Source: Haliclystus octoradiatus
Taxonomy: Eukaryota > Cnidaria > Staurozoa > Stauromedusae > Haliclystidae
Assembly: GCA_916610825.1 (NCBI GenBank)
Contig: OU744447.1
Span: 17,569,063-17,633,062 of the forward strand
Reading direction: 5' to 3'
Length of the DNA: 64,000 nt
Shown here: positions 36,901 to 55,218 of the stretch, piece by piece
How positions within the stretch are numbered: the first letter of the stretch is position 1
How the letters are laid out: every line of letters starts with the position of its first letter
The notes under the pieces: model-generated
The model's database searches: none
Told to the model about the DNA's origin: nothing
The model's input: the letters and a program-made list of their open reading frames with translations, nothing else
Position numbers and translations under genes: made by a program

Positions 36901-39900
36901 GAACTTGGTTGATCTACAAAGAATAACATTTGAAAAATTAAAATACTTTTAACAAACAACACAAAAGTCATAATGCATAACCCAGTGATAGTTACCATTA
37001 AAATTTTATCACCAATTGAAAGCAATTCGACATCTGCCGCAACACTTCCTGGTTCAATTTTACGAATATGCAAACCACTGTCAATGCTTAATCCCAAATC
37101 TGGTAATCAAATTACAATAATTTAAATCAAAACAATGTATTTTAGCACTATATTATCAATCAATCTATTTGGTTTTTAATGACAATCTTACCTCGACCAA
37201 CAGCCATTTTTAGATTGACATGCTGAATGAATGTCTTAGTGCGTGATGGGCGTTTTCGCATGAAAGTCTGTAGTAATACAAATCAGAGAATATGAATCTA
37301 TTTGAAATCAGAACAACAGTTTAGTTCAGTTAATAATTTGTTTCAATCTATGAAAACAAATACTGTACAGGTAATATAAATAAAATATTTGACTTTGATG
37401 ATTAGATGATGTGGGGTATTCTTTTGGAAAATGTTTCATATTTTTTATAAATTCATACATTTTCTAATTTATGGATAAAAATATTTGAATAGATTGTTTA
37501 ATAAATATAGTATGTTAATATTTTTAAAAAATGATACTGCTTACCACTGTCAGCATATCTTGCTCACGTAATGCTTTGTTTGCAGTATGAAAGTCAACAT
37601 TTGTAAGATCAAGACTATTGGCACGCAGGAGGCAATCGTTCACTCTGTAGATAGAACGTAAATTATGTTGGTTAACAATTAGGGTTTGGTTAAATAAGCA
37701 ATCATGCAATATGATAATGGACTAGGACATTGCAAATATGGGAGCGATGTCAAAATATCCTTCCATCTAGGGTTTCTTAAGGTTAATATACATCAGAAAA
37801 TTATGCGTAATTCAAAGCAAATCTAACACTTACAACTTAACCCAGTATGGCATTAAAAAGGTACCGGTATTGACTTCTTGGGGTCAGATGAAATGTTTTC
37901 CTTCTGCTGTCTAATTGTTTCTATAATAGCCTACATATCTTCGGGATTTTGCTTTGTAATATGTTACCGAATTGGGAACATTTTTAGTTAGAAAAGTTTG
38001 ATAAATTTCTGATTTTTCCCTCAGTTTCCTCAGCCTCCTTGAATTTTGGCTGCCAGTAATCCGGCTTTTGCCTGGCGCCGTTTACCTGAGTCTTGAAAGG
38101 TAGATACAGGCTAACTGCTGTAGCTAAAAACACAAACCTGAGTTTTCCATCAGCAGGACTGCCAGGAACAACATCAACAACAAATATTGATGAATCAGTT
38201 GGGTATAACGGCAAATCACATCCACCACCAATTGTAAATCCAAGATCGTCGCCAGTCTCCATCTGAAGAAGAGATACGCAAATTAGATCTCAAACAAGTT
38301 TTAATTGATGACAATTAGTAGCCCAGTGTATATTCCTGCCTAAGGCACACACAAAATTGTTTGCAAGGTAAAGTGTTGCATCTTTTTATAATGAAATTTC
38401 TTCTGAGAAATTAACTACTGTAATGAACAATTTATTATGTTTGTACAACCATTATTAAATATATTATTGGAAACGATATAATTGAATGAATTATGACAGA
38501 CTATGCTTATTAGATAATATTTTTAATTTCTCAGTGCGTCAGTGTTCATCATACCTTTTCTAGTGTGACAGTTTCCATATCATAATCCTATAGAATAAAA
38601 TAAATATGAAAAAGTTAAATTATCTACAGGTCATATAGGATTGTCATGATCTAGTTTTGTTATCGGTTGCATACTTTCTTCATAAGGAGGAATTATATAT
38701 GCAAATAGGGGTGGGGTCAGACAATGATTATAGGTTATATGATGAAATAACACAATTACAGTAACTATGAAAGCACCTATAAATATTCGTAAAGAAGTAC
38801 ACACATGTGTCAACTGAATTACGGACAATGCACGAGTACAGGAATCAAACAAATTCAAACCTTAATTAAAATTAAAATGTTTGGCATGCAAAGCAATTGA
38901 CCTATTTTGCATTGGTGTGTCTGAACAGTTTGATCCATCGGATTGGATTAGTATTTATATTAGGTACCAGTATCTGAATGTTAGAAACGTTTTGTGATCC
39001 GAATCAGAATGCGGTTAATCCGAGAAAAACCTGAACATTTGGATTCAGATTTGTTCATTCGATCCGATCCGACCAGATCCTATGATTTAAAATGGCAAAC
39101 ATTTTTCTGAAATAAATAGGCCTACACAAAGATTTGAACCTAAAACTGTAATTTATTGAATAAACATGGTTGGTAAATTATCAGATAGCAGTGAATCGAG
39201 GCTGATAAATAATTTTATTCAATATAATTAATCAACGAAATAATTGTCAAATAACTCAGCATCTAATATATTGAAGGATTTTAAGAAATCCAATCCAAAT
39301 TTGATCAAAAGAAAACCGATCTGATCCGACAATAAACAATCTAATCCGTATTCTAAAAAAATCTGAACAGATAGGATTTGGATTCTGGTCAGACTCGAAC
39401 AGATTTGCAGTAGTAGAACTAGTATTATCAATCTTGTTGATAGCTTCTTTGCTGCATGTGCATATTTCTTAATGGAAAATGATATGTTTTTCTCCCGAAG
39501 TGTTATGTTTATTACTGAGGTTAGCAATGTTTAATATCACTTGTTACAAAATTTATACTTGTTGAATTCAATTATATTTCTGTTAATAAATATACTGCTG
39601 AGCTTACCTGTGAGTCCGTATCGATTGCAGAGTCTACGCTTGATAGCATTTGAAGTCTCTCCTCTTGTGTTAAATTTGAATCGCAATGCTTTCTCAAATA
39701 ATGAAGATCACGTTGACATTTGTGGTATTTCTTACTTAGTATTTCACCTTCACTATGTACACTGTTCAACTCTGTTATCATATCTCCTCTTTCTTTAACA
39801 CATTGTTCATAATCATCTCTAAGCACTTGCAACTGTCTTACAATTTTATCTCTTTCGTTAAATGCCCAATCTCTTCTCATCATTGCCACTTCTGCTTCAT

Positions 39901-42711
39901 TCCATGCTTTTGTTAACTCTTGTGAAAGATTTTCAAATTGCAGCTTAAATGCACTATTGCTGTCATGACTTCCATCGTAAATGTCAAACATTTTCTGAAC
40001 TTGAAAACATTCCTTTAAGATCTTATCCCTATGTACTATAGCCTCGCTTCTTTCCTTACGTGCAGCGTTGCGTTCTTGCTTCAGCATTTCAATGTCTTGT
40101 TGTAATTCTTCAAGCCTCTTCACAGCTATTTCTCGATCTTTGAGTGCTTCATGAAGGCGTTCTCGTCTATCGAATGATTCTTTCCTTGCTTTGTCGCGAT
40201 CAGCAAGAACCAAGACAATTTCCTGTCTCAAACATTCTGTTTCTTGCTTCATTTTTTCTTTTTCATCTTTCAATAAATTGTTTTGTGATGAGAAATCATT
40301 AATCTCATCTTGTAGCCGTTCGATTTCTCTGTGAACAGAATCCCTTTCACTCATAACTAATTTGTATTCACTCAAAGCTGCATTTCGTTCCTCCTGTAAC
40401 TTCGATATATCTTTATTGAATTTAACTCTGAGTGAAAACACTTGATCACATTCTTTTAATGCTAAATCTCTTTGTTGTTCTGCCTGCACGGCATTATGTA
40501 ATGATTCATCTCGTTCTCTCAATGCTTTATCATAGCCGCGAATGGCAGCAGTGCATTGCTGCTTCAAAGCATTTCTCTCAACCTGAAGGGCATCACGTTC
40601 CGGCAATAAATTATCAAATTGCTCTTTCAATTTTGAATTTTCTTCGTCAGCTTGTTTAAGCTTATTTGTCAAATGCGAGTAGTCATTTTTCAGCTCTTCA
40701 TAATCATCTAAAATTTCTTGATTTTCACGTTGTAAGTTATCAACATCATTGTAGTTTCCAGGCCATGATTTGTCACTTTCATGATCCAACAGGTCTCTAT
40801 CGTGATCATTTGAACTAGATTTCTTTTCTTGTTCTCTCAAAAGAACAATCTCCTCGTAATCTTGTTGCAGCTTTTCCTTTGCAAAAGCTATATCATCATA
40901 CTGACATTTCAACATTTGTGCTTCTCTAACAAGATGATCACATTTAGAATGAACAACTTGATGTTGACGTCGGTAGTAATCTGCTTCTTGAACAGCCAAC
41001 TCACAACGGTTGACCATTTCATCATGCTGACGTCGCAAAATATCAACTTCATGCATGGCGCCTAAGCATCGACTTTGAATTCGTTTGTAATCAGTTTCAG
41101 AAGAAGTTGATAAATATTGATCATTTGAGTTGTTGCTAAGAGGAGAAAGTGGTGCTTGGCGAAGTTGTGCTTTGTCAAAAGATAGAGAACTGATAATGCT
41201 TCCACCGTCACTATGGTTACTACCAACTTTCTGACTCCCACTGGTCTTTTTTTGAGCTAAATGACAAATAAACGAAAGTTTAAACAATGACATGAAGGAA
41301 CTTAAATCCAGAATAAGAAGCATTGTCACGTGATGGAGAACTCAGGTCAAGAACTCATCAATGAGTAGCCACAATAAAGATTGATGACTATTTAGAACTT
41401 TTTAAATCATTTAACGGAACATAAATAATAACAAATATGACAAAATGAGGTCAAAAACAAACAGGCACATTTAAAATATATGATGAATATAATCACTCGA
41501 CAGTAAGAGCTCGTATAGTAATAACTACAGTGGGGGTAGCACAACACACAATTATTTAGCAAAAATTGTCAAAATAAAGAGAGATAGCGGTGTTTTTACA
41601 ACAATGAGATAAAACTTTTAAATAGTCTACACTACGCTCGTACATTATAGAATAATGTACCTAGAATTTAAACAGACAAAGGGAAATGTGAGAAATTGAA
41701 TCGATGTAACTATTGAAGTAACAAAACAGATTGTGATCACATGCTGACCGAATCATTCTTTTCACACCGTGAGTAATGGATTCAAACGTAAGGATGAGAA
41801 ACAGACAGAATCAGACAGATAACAATGTGATAGGAACTAAAAAATAAAACAACAAGGGAAACACTCTATCTCTCGCAAATTTTGAAAATAGATAAAACTG
41901 AACTACTGCTCATTTGCTAGCCAAGATGTAGTAGACAAACATTAACGTTTGGGAGTTTCAATGGTAAAACAAACTGTCTAAATGAAAGCGACGCGCAAAA
42001 AAGCATCTATCAAATCATTTCAAAATCAAGGATTTATTTCATGAGAAACATAGCTCACATCTTCATATCAGATCCGACAAATTAGGTTATCTGCAAATTT
42101 TAAATTTATCAGGACTTTCAGGAAGCATGATGCTAATTAACTATCTGATAATTGAGCGCCGTGAGTGTTTAATCTATTTGTTAAAAACAACACAACCACT
42201 AACGAAATTATCAAAAGAAGCAGAAAGCTCATACTTTCGGATTAAATTAAAATACACACATTGATTAGTCGTACTTATAAAACTATATTTCTCACAAAAT
42301 GATCATTATTCATTATAGTTGTGAACCTCATTAGTTTATCTGGGACATACCATAACAGGAAACAAGACAATAAAATAAGAATTAAAACACAAGCATATGA
42401 AGTCATTCGTTCTCACCTGGTGACGAACAAGGTGGCTCAACGCCAAGAAACATACAGTTCAGCATGTAGGGGTATGTCGTTTCCAAACTAACACACAGCC
42501 TTTTAAATGCTTCATATCCCTTTGATTTAACTATATCGAGTGAGACATCAATACGTTTCTCAGGGGATAAACTTTGAATTTGTAAAACATCTTCAGCAGA
42601 CAGCGCTTGTCCAACATGTAAAGCAGAAATAAGTCTATCATTTGATACGCAGCTTCTAAACTTTGCTCTACATATCTCAATAATCGATCCAAAGTCAATC
42701 TCATTTGCCAT
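27918..42711 (-). CDS. DLG5: DLG5, MAGUK scaffold protein, 23 exons, 1856 aa
   Basis: Exons: 42711-42417, 41256-39608, 38587-38555, 38262-38138, 37644-37545, 37267-37192, 37099-36996, 36913-35490, 35170-35014, 34666-34555, 34131-34107, 33916-33785, 32878-32662, 31689-31587, 31251-31206, 30486-30310, 30222-30041, 29957-29916, 29824-29723, 29444-29311, 29114-29005, 28532-28423, 28033-27918. Phases agree throughout; total 5571 nt. Domains: CARD-like (1-98), long coiled coil in one giant exon (about 125-640), PDZ1 (about 650-740, LGFTIGGG), PDZ2 (about 745-825, LGLSI), a low-complexity Ser-rich linker (about 830-1265), PDZ3 (about 1274-1358, LGISI), PDZ4 (about 1433-1518, LGIEI), SH3 (about 1528-1595) and a guanylate kinase-like domain (about 1660-1856). 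Human DLG5 is 1919 aa with this order. The family scaffolds cell junctions, polarity, Hippo and Hedgehog components. The last exon (VTGNNLSNICSQIS) matches the human C-terminus in pattern. Confidence 0.96.
28205..28390 (+). repeat. Dispersed repeat family copy 3, next to a DLG5 splice donor
   Basis: Shares GTCAATTTTCTGCTGAATTT and AGAATCC-AC with the copies at 6838-6985, 24785-24945 and 45395-45515. It lies about 30 bp inside the last DLG5 intron. If the donor at 28422 were not used, the DLG5 frame would read on through this repeat to a stop at 28220. Confidence 0.6.
28790..28882 (+). repeat. Three tandem 33-bp units in a DLG5 intron
   Basis: AGCAATTTGAGAAAACAG followed by TTTGATTGGATTCG is present in three consecutive slightly varied copies. 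No coding or regulatory role is evident. Confidence 0.75.
31398..31574. mobile_element. TA-flanked MITE, 177 bp, in a DLG5 intron
   Basis: Ends are CAGTGAAAACCTGTAAATAAC and, inverted, CAGTCAAACCTGTTATAACGG, with TA on both sides. Two internal GACCACTATAGACA repeats. The same family occurs twice in SERINC introns. Confidence 0.75.
32299..32376. repeat. Hairpin-forming inverted repeat in a DLG5 intron
   Basis: A left arm of about 30 bp (GAAATTTCACATCAGAACTA...) is mirrored by the right arm (...TAGTTTCTGATGTGAAATTC), with a loop of about 16 bp. A TTTTA microsatellite precedes it. Probably a tiny fold-back MITE. Confidence 0.7.
33434..33513. repeat. Hairpin-forming inverted repeat in a DLG5 intron
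   Basis: ATAATAGAGTCAAGAAAGAC... is mirrored by ...GTCTATCTTGACTCTATTAT, arms about 33 bp with one mismatch and a 14-bp loop. Different sequence from the 32299 hairpin. Confidence 0.75.
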
Positions 42712-45700
42712 TTTGTTAAATAAGATATACAGAGTGATGATTTACTTTTAAACAACTGTCTTTCATAATGTCAACACAATAATGTAGAAGACAAACACCC
42801 TCCGCCATGATGGAAAAACCATTGCACTGTTCGATCTGATTGAGACTTTGACAATTAAAAATAAACCGGAAGCCACTTAACTGTCTCATTGAACCAATCA
42901 CAATCGATATTCTATTGTCTCAAGAAGCTTCAAATCATGCCGACATAAATCTGCCGGCTCACTAAAACTTCATTAGCTCTATCCATATACTTATGACTAC
43001 AACTAGAGTAACTACACACAAGTGTGTGCTTAAGTTCCTATGTATTATTTGTACTTTAAGAACATCATCAGCAAAATCCAACATTTCCACTAAATGTCCA
43101 CAATTCGCCCTCAATTATGTGCAGTCTGTGTAGAAAGAGATTTTAGAATACCCAGACATGAAGGCATTTATACATATAAGAAATTGGATGTGTATAAGGC
43201 TATATTAGTACTTTCTAGACGAAACACCTTTCTTTCGTATTTTCAATCATTTCCAAAGGATGAGTCAACATGATTTAATTATTATCTTAAAATAAAATTT
43301 CAAATCATGTGGTATTCAGGGCCATTCAACGCTAATTTACTACTTTCTAATTTTATTATTCCATACTCCATCAAATAATAAATTTATGGGTACAGTTAAA
43401 ACACGAGCCGTTCGGCAATGTCAGCAATGAGAATATCTCGTAAAAGTAGGTATTAGTAATCTCTACTATGACGAAATGTATAAGCCTTTATGGGCCGTTC
43501 TGTATTATTATTATTCTACTTTAATGATATTGCAAATGCATGCACTCCGGCATCGAACTTGGAAGATCGAATTCGGAACGGCGTTTGGAACAGATAAATT
43601 CGTCTTTTATAATAGGATCGGGTTAAGAGGTTCCGAATACCTTATAACGCGTTCAGATGTCCTAAGCACTGCATGTGTGACTATTACAATATCGTGGCAT
43701 ATCATGAAATCCTCTGAAAAGCGGCAACTGAAACTATAGTATCATTCGCATAGTCGATCTCATGCGTTCTTAATCGGAATATAACTAGGATTGGTACATT
43801 GTACAAAACGGTTATAACTTTAGTACGAAAAACAATTTCTGTACAATAATCGAGTGTGTTGGAAATTAATAACACTGTAATACGTCCTATAGCGGTACGT
43901 ACATTACTAAATCAAAACAGATGACAGCACAAGTCACAGTTAACAGATACAGAACTACTGCAATGACTGATGGATATGTACTTATCTATTTATATAAACA
44001 TTGTTATGACTACAGCTACTTATATGCCCCCAAACAGACGGTAATAAACTTGATAGGAAAATTGTAATTCAGTACATATAAAAGTCCCGAAAGTATCATA
44101 GTCATACACGGGGGGGGGGGAGCAGCTGCAAGGTAGATTATATATTAGATGATATTACTCTAATCATAGAGCAGTTTTTAGAGGTGATACTATGACTGTA
44201 CTGATTGATTAATGAAAGTCCATCTTTTTCACATCAATAAAATGACCAATAGGTCATCGTTCTGTTCTTTATGCAGTACCGCAAATGTTAGGCGTCTCCA
44301 TGGCTGCTTAGTAACAGACTTTATAGAACCATGGAGACAAATAATAGATTTCAACTCATACAATCATTTCATTTTGAATTTCAATTCCGCTTTTAAAAAT
44401 TTCTCCATTATTATAGTCTTCAATGTCAACAATTACATTCTTAAATATATGCATCAATCTTGGCATCGGACAACGGTAATGTAAAAATAAAAATAAATAG
44501 ATTTTGAAGAGAGAAAACATTTAGAAAATTAGAGCATGGTATTAAAAGTTGCATCAAAGCGAATAGAAAACAAGAACTGGACATACATTCATACATACAA
44601 GCAACAGTTAAAAAATAAATTTCCCATGACTGACGAGTGATCATTCTATAGATGTGAAATAGATAGAATTTCATTGGTCTATCAATACAGTCAATACAGC
44701 ACAGAATACAGTATAGGAACTGTCTATAACGGCACCTATGGGGAACTCTTCATGAAGTATCTTACAAGTGATTATGATATACCATTGTAACCGGTAATTG
44801 ATAATGGAATTTCAAATTTGGCCAGGAATGTCAATAATTATGGTTGCCCGGTTAATAAAGAAATTTTTTCGAAACATTATATTCAAAATGTAGAGGAAAA
44901 ACCTTGAGGGCCTGTTTGCTCCTCAGCTGCCCCTGGCTATATTTAGTTTTAGAGATCGAGAATGGTGGGAGGTTAAATATAGCTTTTCTCCTTTGCCTTT
45001 GCATTTTACCCCGCATTTTGCCAGTGATTAAAACGAACGTTTTCATCCAAAAAACCACTTCCAGTGAGCGGTCAAAAGATTGTTCGAAATCAATTTTAAA
45101 GTCAACACACAACAGGGAAAGCAGTATAGGAGATATCATCACTATGCATGTTCATTGCATATCCAAACCATAAGGGTCAGAATACATGTATCGTGTTTGA
45201 ATGATTAAAATCAAAATATGGTGATGACAGGGAAATACTAATAGAAGATCAGGTATGGAAAACATTGGAATAACTTTGAACCTTTTTCAATCAAAATAAT
45301 AAGAGCAACATTTACTTCATGGTACATTAATACTCGGACTCAACGAATCAGCGTTTAGAAAAAGGTTTGGTCAGCATTTTGGAATTCATTAACTTTTATT
45401 TCTGGATTTTTTGTTGAGATTTGATCAGAAAATCAGAAAAATTTCAATTTGTTCTTGATCTGCTCTCTCCCGGGATCTCTGATTCAAGGATCCTCGTTTT
45501 TGTCGGAGCATTGACTCATTATTACCTTCAGTGGATATATGTTTTCGTAATCTGATGAGAACGATTACGTATACTGTGTAAGAATAGGTTTTAAAAATAT
45601 ATAGAAAATATATTAGCTATCGATTAGAATGCTGAAATTCATGAGCATTTATCGATGTTTCTCTACATATTTTACAAATAATAGTAAAAAAGTATTCCTT

Positions 45701-45798
45701 TACCGTACTTTAGTATTTTATATTTAGTATAAAATCCTACATATAAAATAATGTGTTTTAATCTATCCATGAAAGCCTTGAATAATTCATTTAAATTC
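42712..45798. other. Gene-free interval between DLG5 start and PARP stop
   Basis: Both neighbours are on the minus strand. No conserved exon was found. Notable pieces are a G10 run at about 44110-44120 and a dispersed repeat copy at 45395-45515. The DLG5 promoter must lie at its left end, where no clear motif was recognised. Confidence 0.5.
45395..45515 (+). repeat. Dispersed repeat family copy 4
   Basis: A diverged copy of the roughly 150-bp family, recognised by TTTCAATTTGTTCTTGATCT and CTCGTTTTTGTCGG in the conserved order. Confidence 0.5.
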
Positions 45799-52077
<6,279 letters not shown>

Positions 52078-53100
52078 TTGACTATAATTATTTACTTGGG
52101 GGAAAAAGTGACTTTGGAAGCCTTTAAAAACAGTTACAAGTTGAGATACACATGTTTATTTTGAATGAAAATTATAGATGTCTGAAGAGATGACCACCAA
52201 GCCTCAATCAGAATTATGCCTCTTTTCGAAGCTACTAACAGATTACTGCATACTTGATGTCTACCAGTCACTACTAATACGTATCTATATAGCGTCTAAC
52301 TATCCAGCCAACTAATAACTATACACAAATCATGAATTCATATAATAATCATAATGATTAGAAATTTGTCTGATGCAGCAATGGAGTATTTTAATTTTCG
52401 TACTTACAATATTTCAATTTTAAAACAAGATCAAACAGATTATGTAACAGCAATAAATGATCGTCATTATATATGAAATCTGGCCATCAACAATTTTCAA
52501 AATTCCGAAGCAGTTACAAGAAGACACGTAAACAATCATATTAGACCACAGTCTCTTTTAATTGAATAATAAAACATAGTTAAGGTATTATTTAAGTAGT
52601 TAGTAATTAAATATATTTAATAACCCTATTCTATTAATAAACTGTACAAAACGATACATGACACTGCCTGATGTTTGCATAAACGGGGTATTGAATAATG
52701 AAAATGGCATAGCAATAATCCAGTCCATGTATCTCCCTCCTTCCATGAAAATTGAAGGCGAATAAGTTTTCAAAACTATATGTGGAATTCTCCAAGGTAA
52801 ATTTTCTTATCACTGCTACACGACATAACTAAAATGATAGAGAAAAATATGCAAATCAAACAAGCGAAATAAAAGTTAAAATAAGGGTAGTAGCAACAGT
52901 TCAAAAGTGAGATTAGGCCAAATGAAAACATTAAAGGTTTCTGATCAGAAAAGTTCAATGAGGCGGGAGGTTTTATTTCTATTTTTTTCTAGAGTGCAGC
53001 AACGTGAAATTTACCATATCTATGGTGGCCCATCGTTCTCATAGCATATTTCAACAAAAAACGATAGAAACAGAATTAAAATATAAAAAATTGTGGATTA
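52078..53100. other. Gene-free stretch upstream of the PARP gene
   Basis: Holds the PARP promoter side. No conserved coding sequence was seen; one copy of the GGCCCATCGTTCTCATAG motif lies at 53027-53044. Confidence 0.5.
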
Positions 53101-53247
53101 AAAATGAAAATACAATAAAATAATGAAAAAAAAAAAAATAATAAAAAAAAAAAAAATAAAAATAAAAAATAAAAGAATATAAAATAAAAAAAATAAAAAA
53201 AAAAAATAAAAAAAAAAAAAATTAAATAAAAAAAAAAAATAAAAAAA

Positions 53248-53318
<71 letters not shown>

Positions 53319-53630
53319 AAAAATAAAATAAAATAAAAAAATAAAATAAAATAAAATAAAAAAAATAAAAAAAACAAAAAAAATAAAAAATATAAAAAAT
53401 AAAAAAATAAAAAATAAAAATAAATAAAATAAAAAAATAAAAAAATAAAATAAAAAAAAATAAAATAAAATAAAATAAAAATAAAATAAAACAAATTAAA
53501 TTAAATTAAAAAAAAAAAATAATAAAAAAAAATAAATAAAAAAAAAATAAATAAAAAAAAAATAAAATAAAATAAAATAAAAAATAAAAAAAAAATAAAA
53601 AAAATAAAATAAAAAAATAAAAAAACAGAC
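53101..53630. repeat. A/T-only low-complexity tract, about 530 bp
   Basis: Consists of A-runs broken by single T (AAAT, AAAAT and longer), with a regular AAAT block at about 53246-53318. Almost no G or C occurs. A 90-residue frame rich in Phe/Tyr through it is an artefact. Confidence 0.95.
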
Positions 53631-53639
53631 ATTGAAAAC

Positions 53640-54480
53640 CGAAACACAACTTCTGTTTTCATTTCAAAATCAAAATCGGTTTTACCACTTCACAGCCCAT
53701 CGTTCTCATAAGACTTCTGTTTTCATTTCAAAATCAAAATCGGTTTTACCACTTCACGGCCCATCGTTCTCATAAGACTTCCGTTTGATTTTGAAACTGA
53801 AACTCGCATGTGTCTTGCAGCCCATTGCTCTCATAGCCTGCGGTCACGCAAGCTGCGAACTGTGTGGCTGCGTCCGTCGAGCTTCGTCTATTACCCTCCG
53901 TGACAATTTGTGACAATATTAAGGATATGCTTCGATCATTTGACAAATACATACGTCTTTCAAGGACAGAATATATTGCCAGCTGTTGGTGAAGTGTGCC
54001 AAAGACAAACCCAGTCGTAGTCAGTAGAATATTTTAATAATATACACTCAATCGCTTTGAATGAATGGTTCACAATACTTTAAAGAATAATATCTACAAC
54101 AGTGCTCCCGATGTAAAATAGTGTCAAGGCAATGTGCATATAGAAGACGTAGTATAGGCATTATGTCACAATTTATATTATTTAAAAACATACTGATAAA
54201 CTATAATAACTATTTGGTATGCCTCGGCTATATGACCGATTGACCACACACCCACGCGTAAGGCCGTCTTGCGTGACTACGTCTACGAAGTATACCGCTG
54301 CTCTTGAGCGGCGTGCATATTATGCCGCACGCTATGAGAACGATGGGCTGCTAGCAACATTCGAAAATGAAAATGAAATGTTACTTAGCAGCCCATCGTT
54401 CTCATAGCCCGCGGTACGTTTGGTCAGCGCAAATAGCTGCTCACGGTACAGTTGCTCACGGTTTTATGCAACGTAGCTAT
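53640..54480. repeat. Repeat cluster with motif GCCCATCGTTCTCATA
   Basis: Two tandem units of about 64 bp (53648-53775) are followed by further copies of the motif at 53818-53836, 54331-54351 (inverted) and 54388-54408. The last two form a hairpin (54331-54408) with arms of about 30 bp. Sequence after the motif (GCCTGCGGT, GCCCGCGGT) is also shared. No coding sequence was recognised. Confidence 0.7.
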
Positions 54481-54481
54481 G

Positions 54482-55218
54482 CAGGGATTACTTTTGATTC
54501 GAAAGTAATTGGTTACAGTTACTTTTTGCGTTACTTTTTATGAATAAGTCCAAACACATCCAACAGAAGCAATGAGACATATATGAAGTATTCAAATAAT
54601 ATTTCTGTATTTTCATCTGTTAATTAATCAAATGCTCTTGTTGACAATATAAATACGAAAACAGATACCCGACGAATATTCACAGCGAAAGATAATCTCA
54701 AGTTACGCGCCATTAGTCCTATTCCAGGCTTGGTTGCTATGACAATTAATTGATCGAACAGACATATAAGACATGAAACCGTGAAGCGCTCGTTGAATCA
54801 CTTGAATATTATAAACTCGGAAAAACAGATTGTCAAACAGAATGTCACTTCCCTGAATGTAATTTCCTTGACATCCAAATTCATAACAGGATTTCCTGCA
54901 GTTGTAGGGAACTTTTTGTCTGTGTTTTTATTGTTCTTGGATGGTAACAATAAGAACAAAAGATTTTGACTAATTGAAACACAAAAGCGATCGAGAAGCT
55001 GCCAATTTTCAGCTATCTTTTGCAAAAAAAGTAACGGAAGAAAGCGAAAATTTTGTGAAAAAGTAGCGAATAATCGTTACTTTACATTCAATCCTAAATG
55101 TAACTAGTTACAAGTAGAAGTTACTTTTACAGAAAAGTAACTAGGGCCAAGTAGAAGTTACTAAAAATTACTATTACCAGTAACGTCGTTACTTCTGTAA
55201 TCGTTACTAACATCCCTG
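54482..55218. mobile_element. hAT-like element or terminal part of the palindrome, 737 bp
   Basis: Starts CAGGGATTACTTTTG and ends ...GTTACTAACATCCCTG, the inverse of CAGGGATGTTAGTAAC. GTTACTTTT-type motifs fill both ends. The flanking 8-mers (TAGCTATG, TCTATAAT) are not a duplication. The right edge is repeated in mirror image at 63939, so at least the inner 62 bp belong to the large inverted repeat. Confidence 0.55.

Noticed and set aside
53222-53494. A 90-residue Phe/Tyr/Leu-rich frame
   Set aside because: It is the translation of the A/T-only tract and has no protein-like composition.
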